DNA of 64,000 nt from Hysterangium stoloniferum. Taxonomy: Eukaryota > Basidiomycota > Agaricomycetes > Hysterangiales > Hysterangiaceae. Position 1 is the first letter of the stretch. Each line of letters opens with the position of its first letter. This document shows positions 10,178-21,569 of the stretch, piece after piece. The stretch spans positions 434,001 through 498,000 of the forward strand of contig WHVD01000061.1 of assembly GCA_015178975.1 (NCBI GenBank), written 5' to 3'. The notes under the pieces were generated by a model. The model saw nothing but the letters and a program-made list of their open reading frames with translations, searched no databases and was not told the origin of the DNA. A program made the position numbers and the translations under genes.

Positions 10178-12277
10178 GTGGGTGCCTTCCACACTCTCAG
10201 ACATCTGGTGACTTCAGCACCAGTTCTTGCCTTTCCAAAAGATGACCCTCTGTACCATATTGAGGCTGACAGTTCAGACTTTTCCACAGGTGCAGTACTG
10301 TCTCAGCAGTCACAGGAAGGTGGCAAGTGGCATCCCATTGCTTTCTACTCCAAAAGCCTCAATGAGGTGGAACACAATTATGAAATTCATGATAAGGAGA
10401 TGCTGGCTATCATCTGGGCACTGGAAGAGTGGCATCACTTTGTAGAAGGTGCTGAGCATAAATTCGAGATCTGGACAGACCATAAGAACCTGGAATACTT
10501 TCACACATCCAAGAAGTTGAACTGGAGGCAAGCCAGATGGTCACTTTATTTGGCACGATTTGACTTTGAGATGCATCATCGTCCAGGAGCCTCTATGGGA
10601 AAATCAGATGCTCTATCCAGAAGTGCCGACCATGGTTCTGGTGTGGAAGACAACAAGGATAGGGTACTCCTCCAACCAGAATTGTTTGCTATTCGAGCAT
10701 TAGAAGGGGTAGAGGTTTATGGTGAAGAACGGGATATCCTGAAGGATGTCTGGAAAGGCTTGAAGGAGTCAACTCCAGAAGATGCAGTGGCAAATGCCAT
10801 TCGGGAGATGCGCAAGACTAAAAGCAGGTCTATACAGTCCTCAGAGTGGTCAGAATCAGAGGGCCTACTCCTGTTTTGTGGTAAGGTATATGTTCCAGAC
10901 CACTTGGATCTCCATCACCGTATTATGGCCCAACATCACGATACCAAGGTAACAGGCCACCCAGGCAGGTGGAAGACCTTAGAACTCATTTCCAGGAATT
11001 ACTGGTGGCCCCAGATGTCAAGACACATAGGACTCTATGCCAAGACTTGTGATGTGTGTTTGCAGACCAAGATCATCTGGCATAAACCTACGGGCCAGTT
11101 GCATCCATTGCCAATCCCCAGTCAACGCTGGGAAGTGATCAGTGTGGACTTCATTACAGAACTGCCAGAAGCCCATGGTTTCAATGTGATTATGAATGTG
11201 GTTGACTCACTCTCAAAACAGGAACACTTCATCCCTACCATGACCACATTTTCAGCAGCAGGTGCAGCATGTCTTTTCCTACAGCATGTCTGGAAACTAC
11301 ATGGCTTGCCAATGAAGGGGGTTTCTGACTATGGCTCACAGTTTGTGGCAGAATTCACCAAGGAACTCTACCACTTGCTTGGCATTAAGATAGCCTCCTC
11401 TACTGCCTATCATCCTCAGACAGATGGACAGACAGAATGTCTCAACATGGAACTAGAGCAATATATATGGGTGTTCACAAATGAGCGACAGGATGATTGG
11501 GATGAATTACTCCCCTTGGGAGAGTTCCAATACAATAATCACATCCATTCTTCCACACAACACACACCATTCATGGTTGACACTGGTCATCATCTGTGCA
11601 TGGGTTTTGAACCACATCAGGTGTCATCCAGATTGGAATCAGTAAATAAACTTAAGGAGTGGATGGCAGATGCTCTGCAGGAAGCTAGGGCTGCCTTACA
11701 GAAATCAAAGGATGACATGGTGAGATACTATAACCGACGACGAGAACCCACTCCAGTCTATCATCCAGGAGATAAGGTGTTTTTGGATGCAAGTAATCTA
11801 ACTACTACCTGACCATCTGCCAAACTGGCACACCAGCATTTGGGCCCCTTTATGGTAGAGAGGGCAGTGGGCACACATGCATATCGACTGCATTTACCTC
11901 AAAAGCTCAAGTGTTTACACCCAGTCTTCCCTGTTGTTAAACTCATGCTTGCTCCAGTAGACCCATTTCCAGGCCATCCTAAGCCCTACCAACCCCCCCC
12001 AGATCTTGTAGGTGACCAAGAGGAATATGAGGTGGAGGAAGTCCTAGATGGCAGGATGCACTACAGGAAGTTCCGATATCTTATCAAATGGAGAGGTTAT
12101 GGCTATGAGGAAAATAAGTGGGTAGATGCTAAGGATGTCCATGCACTGGAGCTGGGGGCAGAGTTTCATCAACTGCACTCAGGTGCACCCAGACCCATTC
12201 AGGAGAAAGACTTTGCCATTTTCAGGGACCCCAAGTTGAAGTTGGATAACACTTGTGTGTCGAGGCGCCACACCTAG
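10178..12277 (+). pseudogene. F1 RNase H, integrase and chromodomain
   Basis: One open frame of 544 codons runs to a TGA at 11810-11812 and continues in the same frame to 12277. RNase H has the acidic residues in IEADSSD, HDKEML and [10 protein letters not shown]. Integrase has an HHCC zinc-binding region (QHHDTKVTGH...CDVCLQTK), the first Asp in SVDFITELP, the second in SDYGSQF and the Glu in DGQTE. The tail YEVEEVLDG...YLIKWRGYGYEENKWV is a canonical chromodomain, which in chromoviruses guides insertion to marked chromatin. The TGA stands where F2 has an Arg codon, so a single CGA-to-TGA change explains it. This is the best preserved pol segment in the window. Confidence 0.9.
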
Positions 12278-12340
12278 ATGGGGGGGTGATGTAAGGGGAC
12301 AAATCATTCATACTTTATATCCCCCAGATTATGCTCTATT

Positions 12341-12772
12341 TGTAAGGGCCACCTCAGTAGAGCCTGTGGTACTCACACTAGACTAACTAACAGAGGGATA
12401 TCCAGAGTATATTAGGTAGCTACTAGATACAGATAAGGACTACTCACCTAACAGAGGGATATCCAGAGTATATTAGGTAGCTACTAGATACAGATAAGGA
12501 CTACTCACCTAACAGAGGGATATCCAGAGAGAAAAGGATAAGGAGGTGCCTCTGCTAGATGTTCCGAAACATGGGGGTGTCTAAAAATAGAATGACAGCT
12601 TACCCTCAATGGTCCATAACTATCTACTCTATCCTAGAATATTCCTAGAGGATGGAACAGTCCTCTGAAAAATGTGAGAAAAATATAGGAAACAATATAA
12701 AATAACCTCTAAGGGTTAGTAAGTATAGACATGACAAAAACCAAGAGACAAGACATAGAATGTCCCCTTACA
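12341..12772 (-). repeat. 3' LTR of F2 with a 61-bp tandem duplication
   Basis: On the minus strand it reads TGTAAGGGGACATTC...GGGCCCTTACA. A 61-bp block containing AGGGATATCCAGAGTATATT is present twice here and once in the right LTR. Confidence 0.93.
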
Positions 12773-12825
12773 TCACCCCCTCCTCTAAGGTATATCGCCT
12801 CGAGATACTGACTTCAGTGGAAAAT

Positions 12826-14388
12826 CTAGTGAAATTTCAAAGCCTCAAAGTGTGCAGCCCTGATACGATGTGGAGCACCTGGATTCTCCTGGTAGAATTG
12901 AGCAGCTAGATCTGGAGCCTTAACATCCTTCTCTGAGACCCATTCATTGTGCTCATATCCATAACCTTCCCATTTGATCAGGAATTGGAGTTGGTTCCTA
13001 AAATGCCTACTGTTGAGGATCTTTTCAACATGATATTCCTCTTTACCTTCCACTAGTACTGGTTTTGGTGCTGGTGGAGCATGGCACCCTGGAAATGGGT
13101 CTTCAGGTGCTGGGGTCAGTTTCACCACATTAAACACTGGGTGCAGGCGACACAAGGAATTGGGGAGTTGTAGGCGATAGGCATTGCGACCTACTTTGGC
13201 CTGTATAGTAAAAGGACCCAAGTTACGGTGGGATAGTTTAATTGATGGCCTAGTGGTTCTAATATCACTAGCATCAAGATACACTTTATCTCCAACCTTG
13301 AAATCAGGAGCTGGTATCCGACGTTGATTGTAATATCTTGCCATATCCTCTTTGGCCTTAGTCAGAGCTGCCTTAGCCTCTTCCAGTGCATGGGCCATCC
13401 TATCCTTAAACTCATTGACTGATTCCAAATGGGACTGAGTTTGATATGGTTCAAATCCCATACGTGGATGATGGCCTGTATCTAGCATGAAGGGAGTCTG
13501 CTGTGTACTAAAGTGAGACACATTGTTGTGACTGAACTCAGCCAATGGGAGAAGCTCATCCCAATCATCTTGGCACTCATTGATCCAGACTCTTAAGTAC
13601 TGTTCCAGTTCTTGGTTGACCCATTCTGTTTGGCCATCAGCCTGAGGATGATAAGCTGTGGTAGGGGACAGTTTGATTCCCAGTAAACGAGACAACTCTT
13701 TAGTGAATTCTGCCACAAATTGAGGGCCACGATCAGATACTACTTGTCTAGGTAATCCATACAGTTTGATTCCCAGTAAACGAGACAACTCTTTAGTGAA
13801 TTCTGCCACAAATTGAGGGCCACGATCAGATACTACTTGTCTAGGTAATCCATACAGTTTCCATACATAAGTAAGGAATAACCGTGCAGCACCTAGTGCT
13901 GTGATTGTGGTGTTAGTTGGAATGAAATGAGCTCATTTGCTTATGGAGTCCACCACTACCATAATGGAATCAAAACCATGGGCTTCTGGAAGTTCTACAA
14001 TAAAGTCCACACTTATAGTGTCCCATCTACCTTCAGGGATGGGAAGAGGTTCCAACTCTCCTATGGGTTTCCGACATTGAACCTTAGTCCTTAAACAAGG
14101 GTCACAAGTAGCAACATAACGTCCAATGTACCGGGACATTTGTGGCCACCAGTAATTACGTGCAACCAACTCTAGGGTTTTCCATCGACCATGATGACCA
14201 CCAATGCAGGTGTCATGATGCTGTGATACTATATGCCTTCGGAGTTCTGGGTCATTTGGGACATAGATCTTGCCACGAAAGTAAAGGATGCCCTGTACCT
14301 CTGACCACTCTGCAGTCCAGACTCTCTGAGAGTTGCCCTGTTGAAGCTCTCGTGCTGCCTTAGCCACTGTATCCTCTTGAAGTCCCAT
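12826..14388 (-). pseudogene. F2 integrase and chromodomain
   Basis: The 5' part (13933-14388) holds the HHCC zinc region ([14 protein letters not shown]...CDPCLRTK) and the first catalytic Asp (SVDFIVELP). The 3' part (12826-13809) holds SDRGPQF, DGQTE and a C-terminal chromodomain (YHVEKILNS...FLIKWEGYGYEHNEWV). They are separated by a TGA near 13930 (SK-stop-AHF) and a degraded stretch. A 93-bp in-frame tandem duplication at 13668-13853 repeats the segment with the second catalytic Asp. The proline-rich linker before the chromodomain is like F1. Confidence 0.9.
13668..13853 (-). repeat. 93-bp in-frame tandem duplication in F2 integrase
   Basis: The block beginning ACAGTTTGATTCCC occurs at 13668 and again at 13761, a spacing of 93 bp or 31 codons. 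It duplicates the SDRGPQF catalytic segment without shifting the frame. Confidence 0.93.
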
Positions 14389-14421
14389 TCGTCCTGCTCT
14401 GCGGATCTTATACAGGACATC

Positions 14422-15027
14422 CTATTCTTCCCCCACCAGAGTCAGGCCCTCCAGGGCTCTGATTTGAAACAAGGCAGGTTGTAGAAGTGTCACATTTGTG
14501 TTGTCCTCTGAACCTGTACCATGATCTGGCCTTCGTGATAGAGCATCTGGTTTTCCCATTGATTTTCCAGGTTTATGGAATAGATCATACTCAAAGCGAG
14601 AGAGGAATAGTGACCACCTAGCCTGTCTACGATTGAGTTTTCGAGCTGACCTGAAATACTGAAGGTTCTGATGGTCAGTCCAGATCTCCACTTTGTGTTG
14701 GGCCCCTTCCAAAAAGTGACGCCATTCTTCTAAAGCCCGGATGATGGATAGCAGTTCTTTGTCATAGATCTCATAGTTCCGTTCTACCGCATTCAGACTT
14801 TTAGAGTAGAATGCCACTGGATGCCACTTCCCATCTGAGTCAGATCGCTGAGACAGAACAGCTCCTGTGGCAAAGTCTGGACTATCTGCTTCAATTCGGA
14901 AGGGCTGATTGTCATCTGGGAGTGCAAGGACTGGGGCTGAAGTCACCTGATCTTTAATCCCATTGAATGCTTCTTGGGCCTCTGCTGACCACTTCCAGGA
15001 AGCATCTTTCCCGGTAAGGTCAAACAA
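14422..15027 (-). pseudogene. F2 RNase H
   Basis: An open stretch of 201 codons with IEADSPD, YDKELLSII and WTDHQNLQYF, the acidic residues of gypsy RNase H, followed by the RFEYDLFHKPG segment. A TAG near 14421 separates it from integrase, and a TAA near 15050 separates it from RT. Confidence 0.88.
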
Positions 15028-15039
15028 TGGACGTGCAAT

Positions 15040-16600
15040 CTTGGAGAAGTCTTAGATGAAGCGACAGTAGAAATTAGCAAAACCTAAGAATGCCTGTACA
15101 TCCTTCTTATTTTTGGGAATAGGCCATTCTGACACCCCAGCTATTTTAACTGGATCCATCTCCGTGTGTCCATGGGAAATGATGAGCCCTAAGTATTCAA
15201 TCTTGGTCTTCTCAAACTCACACTTCTCAGGACATAAGTATAGCTTATGATGTTGCAGTCACTCCAAGACTAATCGTAGGACTCAGCGATGCTCCTCTAG
15301 AGTCTTGGTGTAAATCAGGATGTCATCCAGATATACACACACCACTCCTTCTCAAATCAGGTCTGCAAAAATATCATTCATCATGGTCTGGAAGGTGGCT
15401 GGACTGTTGGTGAGTCCAAAGAACATTACCAATGGTTCAAACAACCCTCTATTGGTACGAAAGGCTGCCTTCCACTCATCACCCTCCTTAATGCGAATGT
15501 TATTATACCCCCACCAGACATCCAACTTGGTGAAGTACCGAGCTCCTCTGAGCTGGTTCACCAGTTCTGAGATCAGTGGAATAGGGTAGTGGTTCTTCAC
15601 TGTGATGGTGTTTAGTTCACGATAGTCTTGGACTAGTCGCAAGGATCCATCCTTCTTTTTGATGAAGAACACTGGGGAGGCCATGGGGGACTTGGAGGGG
15701 CGGATGCGCCCAGTTTCTAAATTCTCCTTAAAGAATTCATCCAGTTGCACCTGCTCAGATGGGGACAAAGGATAGACCTTGCAGTTGGTGGCCTTAGCAC
15801 CAGGCTCTAGTTCAATGGCATGGTCCCAGATCTTACGTTCTGGGAGGGTGTCAAAGGACTCCTTTAAGAAGACATCCTCAAACTCCTGTAGATATCCTGG
15901 GACCTTGGCCTCTGCTTGGAAGTTATGGTGGGCAGCTTCTGCCAAACGCTGTGAAGTAGTGGAACTAGCTGCAATAGTCTCTGTAGAGGGAAGGGTAATG
16001 GACAAGATTCGATCTCCTGATTCATACAAGGGTATGATTGGCAGAGAGTCCTCAGGCTCCAATTGGTGTCCAGTGAACTCTTCAGCAAAAAGTGGACAGG
16101 GTCCTTGTCTGCAGAGTCTGGCCCTGTGAGTCTCTCTTTTATGTTCCTGTGCCTCCTTCTTCACCTCTTGTTGACAGGTGTGACACTTTGTTGGGCAACG
16201 ACTCAGCTTGACTTGTTTGGTTTGCCAGTCAATCTCTGGATTATGTTCTTTCAGCCAAGTATATCCCAAGATCAACTTTTGACGGCCCAGACTGGTCACT
16301 GCAAATGGGGTACGCTCACTATGATCTTTGTAGCGTAAAATCAGATCAGCCACTTCCGTGATGGATCCTGCTTCATTCCAAGTTCCATCCACATTATGCA
16401 CTGGGATAGGATGAAGGAGTTTCCGAGTGGTGAGTCGGTTCTCCTTTACAAACTCTAAGTCGATGAAGGACCCTGTAGCCCCACAATCTAAGAGGGCAGG
16501 GACTCCAAACACCTCTGCTGTATCAGTAGTCTGGATTTCCACTTTGAGAGACAGGGAATTAGGGCTCAGAGTGGCTGCAATGGTGAATCGGGTTGGTAGT
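15040..16600 (-). pseudogene. F2 protease and reverse transcriptase
   Basis: The main open stretch (15352-16542, 396 codons) starts with a retropepsin whose active site is LLDCGATG and continues into RT. QDYRELN, the FGLTNSPATFQ region and an intact YLDD box (near 15325-15340) are visible. TGA or TAA stops interrupt it near 15355, 15270, 15255 and 15050. At each, a Gln or Arg codon would be expected by comparison with F1, consistent with C-to-T changes. A cysteine-rich CPTKCHTC segment lies between protease and RT. Confidence 0.88.
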
Positions 16601-16769
16601 TTTCACTCCCAATGAGGTTTGTTGACTTGAGGTCTCTTTGATTGAGAGTCAGGAGGATTAGGGTTCAGTATGGCTGGAACCGTTATGAGGGGAGGCTGTA
16701 GTAAGGGAGTATCATTTTCTACAGCCAGACATTCAAAACGGTTATGTACAGGCAATGGAGGCGCACTTC

Positions 16770-18280
16770 TCATCCACTGCGAGGCCCAAAATCCTCTTCT
16801 ACTTCCTCTGCAGCTACAGTCTCTTGAGCATCCAAATTCTGTTCCATTCCTGCAGCACGCACATCAGCTGCAGCTAATAGCTGCTCTAACATAGACACCT
16901 GTTCCTCCACTGGAATAACCCGAACATCCAAGGTACTTGGGCAGTCTCTAACTAGATGCTTCAGACTACCACAATGAAAGCAAGCTCCTGGTACACTGCG
17001 ATTGTGTCTCAGTGTGTCTACCTCCATAGGGACAGGGAGGTTGGCCTGACTCTGGGCAGGCATGGGGAAAGGACGGGGTGGAGGCCCTGGTGGTGGGGCA
17101 TAGACAGGAGCTGACACTGGTGCAGGCCTACTAAGGGCAGGGATAGGACGATGAACTGGAAAACCTGATGACCCTGAAGGGCGTCCTGAAGTATTGAAGG
17201 CTTGGTTAGCTGCCTGATTAGCATCAAAGCGGCGTGCAGCCTCATACCAGCCCAAAGGGTCTTCATTAGAAGGACGATCGGAGCCCAGTTCAGCAATGCG
17301 ATCCTGGAGGTGCTTATCTAGGCCCCTCCTGAACTTCATCACAATTGCCCGTCCTTCTGTATACCCTGCTTCAACAATCAATTCCTCGAACTGATCAATG
17401 TAATCATCAACAGGGCGGCGGCCTTGAAAGTAACTCATTCCCTCTAATTTGGTGAGGGCCACGGTCTCCCCATCTCATGGGAAAAAGCACAGCTTGAATT
17501 CCTGTTCAAAGGCTGCCCAAGAGCTGAATAGAGGGGCTCCCGAAGTTTGAGCACGAATTACCTGCTGCGCAAAAGCAGCAGCTCGGCCGGTCTTCATGTA
17601 GGAGAGTGCCCAGTGGATACAGGCTTGGTCATCTGGGAATTGGGTGGAGCAGAGGGAAAAATAGATGGTGCAGCTAGTAAGGAATGATCTGCCGGAAGAG
17701 CGGTCTCTGTTGAAGTCATTCGGGGTGGCGGCACGTATGCGCATCGGCGTAGAAATAGGCACCCGTGCGCTGAAATGGAGCGGGTCATCTCGGGCGGCAT
17801 ACAGGGGCTCGGGAACGGCGCACTGGGGCAGATACGCGTCTTGGAAGTGATGGGGAGGGCGTCCAAACGCACCTTCACGAGGTGGCACGTACGAAAACGG
17901 CGCGAAAGGGGGGGGGCATGCGCGTTTCCTCCAGCAATGGCGCACTTGGGTGCGGGAATCCGGGCCCCATGGGTGCGTCGGGTCCATAGGGGGTCTGCAG
18001 GGGGATTACCCATCGCAACGTCACTTTGAGACGTGTTTTGAGGCAGCGCCGTGCGAAACGTGTTTTGAGGTGGCACATTGGGGTGCACAACATGCAGCGG
18101 GGCGGTGGTGGGGCGCGGAGACTCGAGGCGCGAAAGGATACTAGCCAGTAGTGTGTTAGTCTCAGATCCCGATTTTCGGAGCTCCGCGAGGTCCTGTTCA
18201 AGAGCGGCGACCCGCGCATGCACATTCTCGACATCTGGGGGGGGTCTCTCTTCTGATGGTTCGGGAATTTCTAGAGTCAT
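16770..18280 (-). pseudogene. F2 gag
   Basis: I place the start at 18280 (MTLEIPEPSEE), followed by a coiled-coil-like stretch. The capsid part (17475-17987) passes through a TGA at about 17475 where Arg fits, into 16770-17462. The zinc knuckle is CFHCGSLKHLVRDC (C-x2-C-x4-H-x4-C). A frameshift near 17950 joins the N-terminal part to the capsid. The sequence just after the capsid start is more GC-rich than the flanks. Confidence 0.82.
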
Positions 18281-18405
18281 GATTTTGGAAGGGTGGTTGC
18301 TGACAGGGGTCGTGATGCCTCTTGAGGACTCAGAGTCACTCTGGGTTAATCCGTGTCTCCCTATGTTGTGCAAACCGGCCGGTCCAAGGATGTATCCTTT
18401 TCTAC

Positions 18406-18776
18406 TGTAAGGGCCACCTCAGTAGAGCCTGTGGTACTCACACTAGACTAACTAACAGAGGGATATCCAGAGTATATTAGGTAGCTACTAGATACAGATA
18501 AGGACCACTCACCTAACAGAGGGATATCCAGAGAGAAAAGGATAAGGAGGTGCCTCTGCTAGATGTTCCGAAACATGGGGGTGTCTAAAAATAGAATGAC
18601 AGCTTACCCTCAATGGTCCATAACTATCTACTCTATCCTAGAATATTCCTAGAGGATGGAACAGTCCTCTGAAAAATGTGAGAAAAATATAGGAAACAAT
18701 ATAAAATAACCTCTAAGGGTTAGTAAGTATAGACATGACAAAAACCAAGAGACAAGACATAGAATGTCCCCTTACA
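18406..18776 (-). repeat. 5' LTR of F2
   Basis: 371 bp, with a single copy of the 61-bp unit. The internal region on the minus strand begins GTAGAAAAGGATAC, similar to the GTGGAAAAG after the F1 5' LTR; this is a probable primer-binding region. The TSD CTATT follows at 18777. Confidence 0.93.
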
Positions 18777-18781
18777 CTATT

Positions 18782-19047
18782 GTCTATTCTCTTTTATTAC
18801 CCCACTATTACAGGACACTTGATTCTTTATAGGGTACATTGAACTGATGTATGAGGGCGCTTAAGGTGTGGGAAAATGCACTGCGTGCTGTATAGCTGAC
18901 ATGTCACACCTGGTAGAGTTTCCTTAGACTTTTCTCTTTGGATTTCCTCTATCAGGTGAGTAGATAGTTATCTTGTATTTAGACACTTATATATATCTTT
19001 GGATTTCCTCTATCAGTGTGATATTCACCACTAGGGTTGCCCTTACA
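18782..19047 (+). repeat. 3' LTR of F1, right part
   Basis: It continues the 3' LTR whose first 51 bp are at 12290-12340; F2 is inserted between them. It ends CCCTTACA, followed by the F1 TSD GTTGC. Confidence 0.93.
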
Positions 19048-19052
19048 GTTGC

Positions 19053-21552
19053 ATAGAAAATATTGAAGCTATGGCTGTTCATTGTGTGTGGTTTGGACCC
19101 ATATGTACCCACATGTACTTACCGTAGCGCTATCTGCGTGTTGGCAATCTACCACCACCGGTCATTCGAGTTTGAGTCTGAGTCTGAGTTTGGTCACTTC
19201 TGGTGACTTCTGTGTCCTTCTATCTACTATTCCAACAATGGCATGATCAGAAGCATCAGTTTCAAGTATAGGTTTATAATCTGGATTCCAATGAATTAAA
19301 ATCGGAGCTGTAGTAAATTCTTTTTTCAAATAGTTAAATGCATGTTGACATTTTTCGTTGAAATGCCATTGAGCCTTTTTTCGAGTAAGTCGAGTCAACA
19401 GTAAAACAATTTCAGAATAACTTGGAATAAATCTTCAATAGAAATTCATGAATCCTAAAAATGATTGAATATCGCGGACTTTTTGTGGTTCAGGCCAATC
19501 TTGAATAACTTTGATTTTTTCTTCGTCCATATATACATACACCTTGAGGAGAAATAACATATCTTAAGAATTCAACACTGGTTTTGTGAAATTTGCATTT
19601 TTCAGGTTTTGCAAATAATCAATTTTGTTGAAGCCATTGAAGAACTTTGTTAAGTGCCGTGTCGGGAACTTATTCCAGAACTATCGGAAAGTCACTGGGA
19701 AGTCGGAAACTAGTGGATAGGGTCAGGACGTCGGCTTCAGCTTATGTGCTGCGCCTCTACGCAAACGCTCAAAGTCCTTAATTTCAGAAGTAAGGCTTAC
19801 GATGGAAGATACGGATATTCAGAGTTCCGAAGAGTTCCGAATATCGAGCGTACAGAAAGACGGGAGGAGGAATAAGAAACTAAGTTGATATCAGATCTAA
19901 GGTAAAGTACAAATTCGCGGAAACTAATATAAGTCTACTCGTTATTGTACTACAAACTAAGACCATAATAAGACGGAAACGGAAGTGTTCTTAAAACGGA
20001 AATACAATAAGACACATTAGGGAGACAATATTCCGAAATGGGAATATAACAAACAAACGAGTGAATACTTGTCAATGGACAAATTACCAAATGCGGAACA
20101 AGAGAAGAATGCGGATGATATGGTAACTATGATGTTCCGTAGTCGGAGATCGGAAGTCAGATATTGAAACATCCAGGAACGGGTCGTAACAAACTTCTCG
20201 AACATGTTGTAAATGTTCTTTGAGATTGTCAGAAAATATTAGTATGTTGTTGAGATAGATAATTACCCAAATATCAAGTAAATCTGAAAATATTTCATTC
20301 ATTAATTGTTGGAAGGTTGCTGGAGTGTTGCATAGTCCAAAAGGCATAACAAAATATTCAAAAGATCCATATCAAGTCCAAAAGGCTGTTTTCCATTCGT
20401 CACCTGGAGCAATCCTAGCTAAATTATAGGCACCTCGGAGATTAATTTTCGTAAAATATTTCACTGTTCAAAGTCAATCCAAAAGATCAGGAATTAAAGG
20501 AAGTGGATATCAGTTTTTTGAGTAATTTTATTAAGTCCTCGATAGTCAATGCAAAGTCGTAGGCTTCCGTCTTTTTTCTTAATGAATAAAATCGGTGCGC
20601 TGGCAGGAGATTGCGAGGATCGAATAAACTTCTTTGAAAGGTTTTCTTGGAGATATTCTCATAGCACTTGAAGTTCTGTCTTGGATAATGAATAGATCAG
20701 ACCCATAGGTGGAGTAGTTCCTTCTTCTAATGGGATAGCATGATCATAACTTCGATGTTGAGGTAAAGCTTCAGCTTCTTTTTTGTCAAAGACATCCGAG
20801 AAATCAGAATATTCGGTCGGAATGTTTGGTATGTCGAATGGAGTCGAAGTTGTAGTTTTTGCACCAGAGGCTTTACAAGTCTTGAAAGATTCATCACAAA
20901 TAAAGACTACAAAGGTTTAAGAATCTTTTGCTTTCATAGCTCGTAAGAATGTCTTCTGATTGACTATATTGATATTCAGATTAATAGTCTCAGATTTTGA
21001 TTCTTCATGGATTTTCTCAGATATAGATGAATGACTCGCCGAGGTCGAAGCATGCTTCTCTTCCAATAATGTTTTGATTGATGATTGAATTGGATTTGGA
21101 TTTGTCGAAGGTGTTGAAGTAGGTTCAAATGATATACAGCCAGATCACCAGTCAATCACAGGATTGTATTGCTTCAGCCAGTTGAGTCCTAATACCACTT
21201 GACAAGATGAGTCGAGATTGGTTAAAAAGAATTGTAATTCTTGAGTTTGCCCAGATGGAAAGTAAACTTGTAACGTAGTTATATATGTAATTTGTCCTGA
21301 TGTTGGAACTGATCCGTCAATTAATTTCAATGATAACGAATTTTTCAATTGGTCGAAAGGTAGATTATTTTGTTGCACAAATGCTTTGTCCATAAAAATG
21401 TGACTAGATCCTGAATCAATTAATGCTTTTATTTTCAGAATTTTCTTTGATTTAAGTTCAATAATCAAAGAAACAGAAATTGTTACTGCTCGTAATATTA
21501 CACAGGAATCTTTTTCGGCATGATTGAGTTTTCTTCGATACTCTTCACACAC
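19053..21552 (-). pseudogene. Element G pol, 5' half: protease, RT, RNase H start
   Basis: Protease lies at 21145-21552 with ALIDSGSSH. RT follows through EYSDFSDVFDKKEAEAL and [11 protein letters not shown]. The catalytic box reads YLNN instead of YLDD, so the second and third positions needed for polymerisation are altered. The RT is split by a solo LTR at 19648-20191 (TSD AACTT). RNase H starts at about 19398 (ETDASD) and is cut near 19200 by an unassigned disturbed stretch and then by F1. Many stops are present. Confidence 0.85.
19648..20191 (-). repeat. Family L solo LTR inside G RT
   Basis: 544 bp, TGTTAAGTGCC...GGTCGTAACA, with TSD AACTT at 19643-19647 and 20192-20196. It has the conserved CAGC-loop-GCTG hairpin at about 19733-19755 that is also present in families A, E and H. 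Otherwise it is divergent. Confidence 0.88.
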
Positions 21553-21569
21553 CTGAAGAGTATCCCTTT

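Larger units (their letters stand above)
12341..18776 (-). mobile_element. Chromovirus F2, nested in the 3' LTR of F1
   Basis: The TSD CTATT is at 12336-12340 and 18777-18781. LTRs are 12341-12772 (432 bp) and 18406-18776 (371 bp). They are almost identical: one substitution was seen by eye, plus an extra 61-bp tandem unit in the left LTR. The 6,436-bp element encodes gag, protease, RT, RNase H, integrase and chromodomain on the minus strand. Despite the young LTRs, the frames contain at least seven stops, mostly TGA, and one or more frameshifts. Confidence 0.95.
6106..19047 (+). mobile_element. Chromovirus (Ty3/gypsy) F1, interrupted by F2 and a B solo LTR
   Basis: The 5' LTR is 6106-6422. 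The 3' LTR is 12290-12340 plus 18782-19047, also 317 bp once F2 is removed. The TSD GTTGC is at 6101-6105 and 19048-19052. The two LTRs differ at five positions, all transitions. The coding order is gag, protease, RT, RNase H, integrase, chromodomain. Removing F2 and the B solo LTR leaves about 5.85 kb, a normal size for a fungal chromovirus. Confidence 0.93.

Noticed and set aside
10178-18373. Reassignment of TGA as a sense codon
   Set aside because: TAA and TAG stops and frameshifts also occur, and the CAP gene ends in TGA; C-to-T mutation explains the pattern more simply.
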